A stretch of DNA of 7,719 bases from Lentisphaeria bacterium (GTDB lineage: Bacteria > Verrucomicrobiota > Lentisphaeria > JABSQK01 > UBA12247). Below, in pieces: positions 1-5,944 of this stretch (positions are counted from its first letter, which is position 1; each line of letters starts with the position of its first letter). The stretch covers positions 1 to 7,719 of the forward strand of contig DMTJ01000508.1 in assembly GCA_003477185.1 (NCBI GenBank). The letters are read 5' to 3'. The translations under genes and the position numbers were made by a program. The notes beneath the pieces were generated by a model, which was not told the DNA's origin, did not search any database, and saw only the letters and a program-made list of their open reading frames with translations.

Positions 1-555
1 CAGCACCAAATGTGGGCCGCGCAGTATTGCCTGACCAAGCATCGCAACTACTGGTTGAGTTCCGGTGGTGCAGGGACGATGGGCTACGGCATGCCTGCTG
101 CGATTGGGGCACAGCTAGCCGCTCCCGGTGTGCCGGTTTGGGCGGTGGTCGGCGACGGCGGCGTCCAAATGACGATGCCAGAGATGACCACTGCGGTCAT
201 CAACAAGCTGCCGATCAAGATCCTGATCATCAACAACTCCTTCCTCGGCATGGTCCGACAATGGCAGGATCTGTTCTTTGACAACCGCCTCTCCGGCGTG
301 GCTATGGTCGGGAACCCGGACTTCGTGAAATTGGCTGAAGCCTACGGCGGCAAGGGCTTTCGCATCAAGCGGAATGCCGATGTCGACCGCGTCCTGCAGG
401 CAGCTGCGGACTACAACGACGGCCCCTGCATTATCGATGCCGAAGTGGTCAAGGCCGACAACGTCTTCCCGATGATTCCGAGTGGGCTGACCTACGCAGA
501 TATGATTCTGGAACGCCCGAAGCATAAAATGGACAAGCCGCCAGGAAGCACCTGA
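1..555 (+). CDS. ilvB: Acetolactate synthase large (catalytic) subunit, 3' part only
   Basis: This is the C-terminal 184 residues of the ThDP-dependent enzyme that condenses two pyruvates to acetolactate (or pyruvate plus 2-ketobutyrate), the first common step of valine, leucine and isoleucine synthesis in the cytoplasm. The gene is open from base 1 and its 5' part lies outside the window. Visible landmarks, numbered from the first complete codon, are QHQMWAAQ at 1-8, the cofactor-binding region starting with GDG at 51-53 and ending with NN at 78-79, and the MVRQWQ segment at 84-89 with the conserved Trp 88 of the active-site channel. The tail has DNVFPMIPSG, usual for this family. The Gly after GDG is often Ser or Phe-flanked Ser in relatives, a minor variation. 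ilvN follows after 61 bases, so the two subunits are co-encoded. Identity is very sure. Confidence 0.96.
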   Translation, partial: QHQMWAAQYCLTKHRNYWLSSGGAGTMGYGMPAAIGAQLAAPGVPVWAVVGDGGVQMTMPEMTTAVINKLPIKILIINNSFLGMVRQWQDLFFDNRLSGVAMVGNPDFVKLAEAYGGKGFRIKRNADVDRVLQAAADYNDGPCIIDAEVVKADNVFPMIPSGLTYADMILERPKHKMDKPPGST

Positions 556-616
556 TTCAGGCCTAAGTCAAGCTTCGCATTCGAATTACGCATCACGCAT
601 CGAGATTCTTTTTACT
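556..616 (+). other. ilvB-ilvN spacer with ACGCATC tandem repeat
   Basis: This 61-base spacer holds no gene. It contains the 7-base unit ACGCATC twice in tandem at 588-601 and the 8-mer CGAATTAC at 582-589, which recurs in the spacer before the beta-helix gene. The only Shine-Dalgarno-like bases for ilvN are GAGA at 602-605, 11 bases before the ATG, which is weak and distant. I see no convincing terminator, so ilvB and ilvN are probably on one transcript. Confidence 0.5.
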
Positions 617-1108
617 ATGACACCACAGCATACCATCAGCTTGCTTGTGAATAACAAGCCGGGCGTTCTCATTCGTATCGCGCTCGTGTTCTCACGACGC
701 GGGTACAACGTGGATAGCCTTGTTGTTTCTCCGGCCAAGGAGGAACGCTTTTCGCGCATGACGATTACCGCTTCTGGGGACGAACAAATCCTAGAGCAAA
801 TCATCAAGCAACTCAACAAAGTTGTCGACGTGCTCCACGCCACCGACCATACCACCCACAGTGTCGTCGAGCGTGAGCTGGCCCTGGTCAAGGTTTCCTG
901 CCCGATTTCCACACGCACTGAGCTGCTGCAATTGGCCGAGCACTTCAAAGCTGAGTCGGTGGACCTTTGCGAGGAGACGATCACTCTGCAATGCACGGGC
1001 GACGCGGGAAAAATGGACGCCTTTATCACGCTCCTGCAACGTTATGACGTGCTTGAGACCGTACGTACTGGCAAGATTCTCATGGCTCGCGGCACCGCGG
1101 AGACCTAA
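617..1108 (+). CDS. ilvN: Acetolactate synthase small (regulatory) subunit
   Basis: This is the regulatory subunit that binds the IlvB catalytic chain, raises its activity and confers feedback inhibition by branched-chain amino acids (family knowledge). The 163-residue protein is of normal length (about 158-175). It starts with HTISLLVNNKPGVLIRIA at residues 5-22, the first strand and helix of the N-terminal ACT domain, continues through RRGYNVDSL near 28-36, and ends with the small-subunit C-terminal domain from about residue 85. The ATG at 617 is favoured because the ACT domain begins right after it and no better upstream start exists, although the ribosome-binding site is weak. The stop lies only 2 bases before the esterase start, so this gene probably continues into a longer operon. 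Sequence cannot show which amino acid is sensed. Confidence 0.96.
   Translation: MTPQHTISLLVNNKPGVLIRIALVFSRRGYNVDSLVVSPAKEERFSRMTITASGDEQILEQIIKQLNKVVDVLHATDHTTHSVVERELALVKVSCPISTRTELLQLAEHFKAESVDLCEETITLQCTGDAGKMDAFITLLQRYDVLETVRTGKILMARGTAET
1099..1102 (+). promoter_or_regulatory. Ribosome-binding site of the esterase gene
   Basis: GGAG lies 8 bases before the ATG at 1111 and inside the last codons of ilvN. It supports that start codon and implies that ribosomes ending ilvN can pass straight to the esterase. Confidence 0.6.
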
Positions 1109-1110
1109 TC

Positions 1111-1836
1111 ATGGTGCAGGGCAACCTGCCGGGCTCGACCACGCATCCACAGCCGGAGATTGAGGCATTTATCCCAGACGATGTACGGCTGGCGATAGTC
1201 ATCTTCCCCGGCGGTGGGTACCACACGCGGGCACCCCATGAAGGCCGTCACTATGCCGAGTTTCTCATGGCGCATGACGTGGCCTGCTTCGTAGTCGACT
1301 ATCGTTCGGGGACGGACGGCTTCCGGCATCCGGCGATGTTGGAGGACGCACTTTGGGCGCTTTGCGGAGTTCGCAACTGGCTCAAAGAGCAGGGACTGGT
1401 TGTGCCAGTTGGGCTCATGGGCTCGTCAGCAGGCGGGCACCTGGCTGCACACGCCACAGTGGCAGCCGAAGACTACGCCGTCCCGGCGCCAGACTTTTTC
1501 GTGCTCTGCTATCCAGTCATTGCCCTTGATCAGCCCTACGGACACAGCGGCTCACGAGCGAACCTCCTAGGGCAAGATGCTAGCGATGCGCAAGCGCGTG
1601 CGGTCAACCCTGTCTATCGCATGGGTGCGAGCACACCGCCCGGCTTTCTCTGGCATACGTCTGAAGATCAGGGCGTACCAGTCGCCAACAGCCTGGATGT
1701 GGCCCGCACTCTGACTGACCATCAGGTCCCGTTTGAGATTCACGTCTACGAGCGGGGCGGGCATGGGCTTGGCTTGAATGCGTCGTTTGCCTGGGGCGCT
1801 GAACTTGTGCGCTGGCTCGAGCGATTCGCAGGGTGA
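1111..1836 (+). CDS. Alpha/beta-hydrolase, BD-FAE/acetylesterase-like carbohydrate esterase
   Basis: This is a 241-residue serine esterase of the alpha/beta-hydrolase fold, closest in appearance to the bacterial feruloyl/acetyl-xylan esterase-like group. It likely removes acetyl or other acyl groups from sugars. The oxyanion segment is FPGGGY at 32-37. The nucleophile motif is GSSAG at 104-108 with Ser 106, the acid is probably Asp 186 in HTSEDQGVPV, and the base is His 218 in ERGGHGLGL. All three triad residues are in normal order and spacing. No signal peptide or membrane segment is present, so it should act in the cytoplasm, for example on imported oligosaccharides. It starts 2 bases after ilvN and its stop overlaps the next gene's GTG by 4 bases. 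The fold and triad are secure; the substrate is not. A general lipase/esterase or peptidase role cannot be excluded. Confidence 0.88.
   Translation: MVQGNLPGSTTHPQPEIEAFIPDDVRLAIVIFPGGGYHTRAPHEGRHYAEFLMAHDVACFVVDYRSGTDGFRHPAMLEDALWALCGVRNWLKEQGLVVPVGLMGSSAGGHLAAHATVAAEDYAVPAPDFFVLCYPVIALDQPYGHSGSRANLLGQDASDAQARAVNPVYRMGASTPPGFLWHTSEDQGVPVANSLDVARTLTDHQVPFEIHVYERGGHGLGLNASFAWGAELVRWLERFAG
1833..1836 (+). promoter_or_regulatory. GTGA start-stop overlap (translational coupling)
   Basis: The GTG start of the glycosyltransferase shares bases with the TGA stop of the esterase. No strong Shine-Dalgarno sequence precedes this GTG, so re-initiation by terminating ribosomes is the likely way it is translated (inference). 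Confidence 0.7.
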
Positions 1837-2987
1837 AAATCTGCCACATAATTACCCGCATGATCGTGGGTGGTGCCCAGGAAAACACACTGTTCACCTT
1901 GCGTGGCCACCTAGAAAATGGCCACGAGACGGTCTTGGTGACAGGGCCAACGACCGGCCCAGAAGGGAAACTCTTAGAGAAGGTTCCGCTGCCCGAGTTG
2001 CAGGTACACGAGGAGCCGTCGCTGATCCGTGCAATCCATCCAGCACAGGATTTGCGAGCGTATAGTCGCCTGGTTGCCTACTTGCGCGAGAATCGCTTCG
2101 ACGTGGTGCATACCCACAGCTCCAAGGCCGGGATTATCGGTCGGGCGGCAGCCTGGAAAGTGGGCATACCGGTGGTTGCCCATACCGTGCATGGTCCGCC
2201 GTTTCATCGCTTTGAGAAGGCCTGGAAGAACCAGATTTACATCACGGCTGAGCGCTACGCGGCCAAACGCTGCCACCGCATTTACACAGTGGCAGACGCG
2301 ATGACCCAGCAGTTTCAAGATGCAAAGATCGGCCAGGCGTCCCAATACAAGACGGTATACAGCGGCATGGACTTGGAGCCGTATCTGAATGGCGTGCGTG
2401 ACTGGGAAGGCCGCCGTGCCCTTGGGATCCCCAACGATTCCCTCGTCGTAGGCAAGGTCGCCAGACTCTTCGAACTCAAGGGCTATGAGTACCTGTTCGA
2501 GGCGATTCCCAAGATTCTGGCTGAGGTGCCGAATTGCTACTTTTTGATTGTGGGCGACGGGTTGCTGAGATCGCAATTTGAGAAGCAGGTACGGGAGCAG
2601 GGAATCACCGACCATGTCAAGTTTACGGGGCTGGTCCCACCGAGTGAGGTCCCGAAATACACGGGAATGATGGACGTGTTGGCCCACCTGTCTCTTCGCG
2701 AGGGCCTGCCGCGAGCCGTGGTCCAGGGCTTAGCTAGCGGCAAGCCGGCAGTCACCTTCCCGCTCGACGGCGCCCCGGAGATCGTGCTGCACGAGCAGAC
2801 CGGACTGCTTTGTGAAACGGAGAACTCAGCTGCCGTGGCGGAATCAATTGCCCGGCTGTTGAAAGACGATGCGCTGCGCGAAACCTACGGACAGGCAGGC
2901 CGGAAGCATGCGGCCAGCCATTGGGATTGGCGACACATGGTGAACGAGATAGAGACCGATTATCAAAAACAGATGGACCTAAAATGA
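1833..2987 (+). CDS. GT4-family (GT-B fold) glycosyltransferase
   Basis: This 384-residue enzyme transfers a sugar from an activated nucleotide-sugar donor to an acceptor, probably in surface polysaccharide, lipid or small-molecule glycosylation. The N-terminal Rossmann half has ITRMIVGGAQENTL at 7-20 and HTHSSKAGIIGR at 93-104. The C-terminal donor half has VARLFELKG at 209-217, with Arg 211 and Lys 216 at the usual donor-phosphate positions, then FLIVGDG at 237-243. The family's E-x7-E signature appears as E290-x7-Q298, so the second Glu is Gln. No signal peptide or membrane helix is seen, so it is cytosolic or peripheral at the inner membrane. The start is GTG at 1833 inside GTGA, overlapping the esterase stop by 4 bases; the sequence from this codon is a typical family N-terminus. 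The end overlaps the GH4 start by 4 bases. Donor and acceptor are unknown. Confidence 0.92.
   Translation: MKICHIITRMIVGGAQENTLFTLRGHLENGHETVLVTGPTTGPEGKLLEKVPLPELQVHEEPSLIRAIHPAQDLRAYSRLVAYLRENRFDVVHTHSSKAGIIGRAAAWKVGIPVVAHTVHGPPFHRFEKAWKNQIYITAERYAAKRCHRIYTVADAMTQQFQDAKIGQASQYKTVYSGMDLEPYLNGVRDWEGRRALGIPNDSLVVGKVARLFELKGYEYLFEAIPKILAEVPNCYFLIVGDGLLRSQFEKQVREQGITDHVKFTGLVPPSEVPKYTGMMDVLAHLSLREGLPRAVVQGLASGKPAVTFPLDGAPEIVLHEQTGLLCETENSAAVAESIARLLKDDALRETYGQAGRKHAASHWDWRHMVNEIETDYQKQMDLK
2984..2987 (+). promoter_or_regulatory. ATGA start-stop overlap (translational coupling)
   Basis: The ATG of the GH4 gene overlaps the TGA of the glycosyltransferase gene. This decides the GH4 start and ties its translation to the upstream gene. 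Confidence 0.75.
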
Positions 2988-4369
2988 GTAACGCAACTGA
3001 TGTAACGATCGCGATTCTAGGCGCTGGTGGACGCTACTGGGCCCCAACTGTTCTGCGGGACCTCGCTCTCAGCCCGGACTTGACCGGAAAATTACGCCTC
3101 CATAGCCGACACCTCGGCGCACTCGACAAGACCGCTGAGGTTGCCGAAACGCTCTTCTCGCATCCTGATGCAAGGACCCGTTTTGAGGTCAGCTGTTCGA
3201 CCAGTTTGGAGGAGACACTTAACGGTGCTGACTTCGTGTTTATTGGAATCTCCCCAGGGCCAGCTGCGATGTTCGCAAACGACCTCGAAATCACGGAGCA
3301 GTTCGGTGTGTTGCATACCGTGGGGGACACAACCGGCCCCGCCGGGATCTCTCGAGCACTACGTGCCATCCCGATTTTTGCGGAGTTCGCCAAGGCTGTG
3401 GGAGAACACTGCCCGAATGCGTGGGTGGTGAATTTTGCAAATCCGCTCACACTTTGCACAGCTGCGCTGTACGACGTGTTTCCAGACATAAAGGCGTTTG
3501 GCTGCTGCCATGAGGTAGCTGGCACAAAGCGTCTGCTGGCGCAGTTGATTTCCCGCGAACTGGGTGGTCCTGCACCGGCGGCCAACGAAATTTCCCTTGA
3601 TATCGCTGGCGTCAATCACTTTACGTTTGCGACGGCAGCGCATTATCAGGGAGAGAGCTTGTTTCCGTTCTTACAAAGTCTGTGCGACCTGCCGGAGACG
3701 TTTGCAGATGCCTCTGGGTATGCGGCGCATAATTCAGCACGGGGGGCATTCTGGGATCACAAGGCGATGATAGGGCTCGACATGTTTCGCCGCTTTGGGG
3801 TGCTCGGGGCAGCTGGTGACCGGCACCTGGCAGAGTTCGTCCCTTGGTATCTTTCTGCCGGAGAAGCGGGGCTGCATCGTTGGGGCGTCGTGGCAACCCC
3901 CGCGAGCTTTCGCGCTGGGACATGGCAGCCAGCGGCCGGAGTGCAGGTGGCTGCGAACCCGCTGGATGCTAGCGGAGTCCCCGAGCACTTGGTTGCTTCT
4001 GGTGAGGAAGCAGTGGCACAGGTGTGCGCATTGTTGGGCTTATCAGACCTCGACACAAACGTGAATCTTCCGAATTCAGGCCAGATCAGTCAGCTTCCTA
4101 TCGGGGCGATCGTAGAGACGAACGCGCAGTTTCGTCATGGTACGGTGCGACCGGTCACGACAACACCGCTGCCGGATGCCGTGGCACCATTGGTTGCTCG
4201 CATCTGCGAGGTCCAGGCGCTGACACTCCGTGCCGCGCTGGCCTGCGATTTCGATCTGGCGCTGCAGGCAATTCTACTGGACCCGCTGTGCATGATCGCG
4301 CCGGATCGCGCTGCGGACATGCTCAAGACGCTGGTGGCAGCAAACCGGGAGCTGCTGCTAGACTGGTAG
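2984..4369 (+). CDS. Glycoside hydrolase family 4, probable alpha-galacturonidase (CHEV type)
   Basis: This 461-residue protein belongs to GH4, whose members cleave glycosides by an unusual NAD+- and divalent-metal-dependent oxidation/elimination route. The NAD-binding strand and loop are IAILGAGGRYW at 9-19. GDTTGPAGISRALR at 114-127 and VNFANPLT at 149-156 are family blocks. Metal ligands are expected at Cys 175 and His 212 (GVNHF). Residues 175-178 read Cys-His-Glu-Val, the motif reported as distinctive of GH4 alpha-galacturonidases such as LplD; alpha-glucosidase, alpha-galactosidase and phospho-glycosidase members carry other residues here. GDRHLAEFVPWY at 278-289 is also typical. It is cytoplasmic, with no signal peptide. 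The ATG at 2984 is chosen over an upstream TTG at 2921 because the Rossmann strand starts just after it and ATGA overlaps the preceding stop. Family is sure; substrate assignment rests on the motif. Confidence 0.9.
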   Translation: MSNATDVTIAILGAGGRYWAPTVLRDLALSPDLTGKLRLHSRHLGALDKTAEVAETLFSHPDARTRFEVSCSTSLEETLNGADFVFIGISPGPAAMFANDLEITEQFGVLHTVGDTTGPAGISRALRAIPIFAEFAKAVGEHCPNAWVVNFANPLTLCTAALYDVFPDIKAFGCCHEVAGTKRLLAQLISRELGGPAPAANEISLDIAGVNHFTFATAAHYQGESLFPFLQSLCDLPETFADASGYAAHNSARGAFWDHKAMIGLDMFRRFGVLGAAGDRHLAEFVPWYLSAGEAGLHRWGVVATPASFRAGTWQPAAGVQVAANPLDASGVPEHLVASGEEAVAQVCALLGLSDLDTNVNLPNSGQISQLPIGAIVETNAQFRHGTVRPVTTTPLPDAVAPLVARICEVQALTLRAALACDFDLALQAILLDPLCMIAPDRAADMLKTLVAANRELLLDW

Positions 4370-4373
4370 CTTG

Positions 4374-5882
4374 CTACTTCTTGCTACGCGCCAGATTTCT
4401 GGAATGGAGCTTGAAGCCAACATTGTCGACAACGGTCTCGGCTCCGCTGAAATTCCAGAGCATGTTCTTGCCTTTCGCGCCCTTGTAGGTGTTCCCGCGA
4501 ATCGTGATATTCTCACCATCGCCCACGACCATGACACCACTATTGATGGTCTCATTCTCTGCAATCACGACGTTCTTGACTGAAAAGATGGTCTCGTGCC
4601 TACGGGTCGCGCCGAGCACGGAGATTGCACCATGCCGCGAATCGGTAGCGACTTTGTTTCCGCGAATCTCGAGCCCATTGATCGGCACCCGCCAGATGCC
4701 GATATAGGCGTTTCCGGTGTTGTTGATGATCTTGCTGTCGACGACCGCGGTGTTGGACTCGGCGATGTGCATGATGCCGTCACCATCGGGGCCGATCGGG
4801 CCAACGTTCGGATACACGATGTAGTGATTGCCCTCTACAGTCCAGCGATGGCCACGCATCTCGATGGCGCGAACGTGGTTCGTGATGTCGCCGCGATGAA
4901 TACCGACGGTGGTCTCGCGCGCGACTTTTTTCTTGAACCGAATCACGTTGAACGAGCAAATGGTGCCGTCTCCAGTGAACAAGATGGCAGGGCCGCCACT
5001 TCCATAAATAAAGTTGTCACGAATTACGAGGCCCCTGCGGAAGCCCCAGGGCATGTTTTGCGGGGTGGCCTCGGCGCTGAGCGCAAACTGATTGGCGGCG
5101 ATGCCGGGACGAAAGTCGTAGTCAAAGATCGTATCGTGTTCCAATACGTTCGTCTTGCTGCGGCTATCCATGTACATCTTGAAATCCTTCATGATGAAGT
5201 TCGCATCTGCCTGCGGCAGGCGATTGTTTGCCAAGAGCATGTTCTCCCCACAGTACGCCTGCAGCGCAGCATGATCACGCTTGGTAAAGCGCTGCCATTG
5301 ATTCTGAAATGGTGCCGGAACCATGTCATTGGGCACGGCTGCGTTCTGCACGACGCACCCCACCACCAGACGATTCTTCCCTGCCTGGTGATCTTCGGTC
5401 TCGCCATACTCGATATGAGCGTGGTTGAGTTGCAGATGGACGAGGCCGCAATTCGAAGCAGTACCCACGTCCTCCAGATGAATACCCTTGAAGGCGGTAT
5501 CATTGGCCGTGCCCTCCCCTTCGAAGCTAGGCGCATAGGCGGGAAATTGAAGGATGGTCCCAGGCGCAAAGGCAACATCACTGGCCTTCGTGACTTCCAC
5601 GGGGTCGGCACCTCGTAGAACGATTCCACTCTTGAGCAGGATCGTCTCCCTGACGACGTACTCCCCCGCCGGGAAAAAGAGGACGCCGCCGCCCTGTTCG
5701 GTAAGTGCTTCCTGGCCGGTTGCGATCTTCGCATCCCAATTCTGGCCATCCACAGTGGTGATATCGAGTACATTGTCCCAGTGAATCTCACTGGTCCAGG
5801 CCAACTCGTAGCTGGCGCAAGGGTTGTCAGTGGGGACTGCCGCCAGAGAGACCGCCCATAATAGTAGCAATGCTAGACGCAT
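4374..5882 (-). CDS. Secreted right-handed parallel beta-helix protein, pectate-lyase-like superfamily
   Basis: This 502-residue protein has a short signal peptide, with Arg 2 followed by a hydrophobic core at 3-15 (RLALLLLWAVSLAA), so it should be exported. Residues 47-92 (NWDAKI, then GGGVLFFPAGEYVV, then SGIVLRG) match the N-terminal entry into a pectate-lyase-like beta-helix. From about 145 to 490 the chain shows short strand-turn units rich in Asn, Gly, Val and Ile, such as VIRDNFIYGSGG, IINNTGNAYIGIW, NGLEIRGNKV and ENITIRGNTYKG, which are the rungs of the helix. Relatives are polysaccharide lyases, hydrolases or epimerases; no catalytic residues can be assigned by eye, so lyase activity is unproven. 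The ATG at 5882 is chosen because GAGGA sits 5 bases upstream; an in-frame ATG at 5912 would add 10 polar residues before the signal. It lies 62 bases after the FHA/GAF gene and ends 4 bases from GH4. Confidence 0.88.
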   Translation of the reverse strand: MRLALLLLWAVSLAAVPTDNPCASYELAWTSEIHWDNVLDITTVDGQNWDAKIATGQEALTEQGGGVLFFPAGEYVVRETILLKSGIVLRGADPVEVTKASDVAFAPGTILQFPAYAPSFEGEGTANDTAFKGIHLEDVGTASNCGLVHLQLNHAHIEYGETEDHQAGKNRLVVGCVVQNAAVPNDMVPAPFQNQWQRFTKRDHAALQAYCGENMLLANNRLPQADANFIMKDFKMYMDSRSKTNVLEHDTIFDYDFRPGIAANQFALSAEATPQNMPWGFRRGLVIRDNFIYGSGGPAILFTGDGTICSFNVIRFKKKVARETTVGIHRGDITNHVRAIEMRGHRWTVEGNHYIVYPNVGPIGPDGDGIMHIAESNTAVVDSKIINNTGNAYIGIWRVPINGLEIRGNKVATDSRHGAISVLGATRRHETIFSVKNVVIAENETINSGVMVVGDGENITIRGNTYKGAKGKNMLWNFSGAETVVDNVGFKLHSRNLARSKK

Positions 5883-5887
5883 AGGAT

Positions 5888-5892
5888 TCCTC
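5888..5892 (-). promoter_or_regulatory. Ribosome-binding site that sets the beta-helix start
   Basis: On the minus strand this reads GAGGA, 5 bases before the ATG at 5882. It favours that start over the in-frame ATG at 5912, which has only GAAGAG about 8 bases upstream. Confidence 0.6.
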
Positions 5893-5944
5893 GTGTAATT
5901 CGTAGTTCTCATTGTACGTGCTCTTCCCGAGGCAGCAAGGCTTG

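Noticed and set aside
1974..2687. A 237-codon open frame on the - strand inside the glycosyltransferase gene
   Set aside because: It is antisense to a well-conserved GT4 enzyme, and its protein shows no family features.
2921..2983. TTG at 2921 as an alternative start for the GH4 gene
   Set aside because: It would add 21 polar residues before the Rossmann strand and overlap the glycosyltransferase by 67 bases; the ATGA overlap at 2984 is far more usual.
4369..4377. 9-mer GCTTGCTAC shared with 5940-5948, at the stops of two minus-strand genes
   Set aside because: Many 9-mers repeat by chance in a window of this size, and no extension of the match exists on either side.
4596..5618. A 340-codon open frame on the + strand opposite the beta-helix gene
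   Set aside because: Its translation has no recognisable domain, it lies wholly antisense to a gene with signal peptide, ribosome-binding site and clear fold, and long antisense frames are common in GC-rich DNA.
5883..5912. ATG at 5912 as start of the beta-helix protein
   Set aside because: It adds a polar decapeptide before an otherwise normal signal peptide, and the better-spaced GAGGA points to the ATG at 5882. It remains possible.
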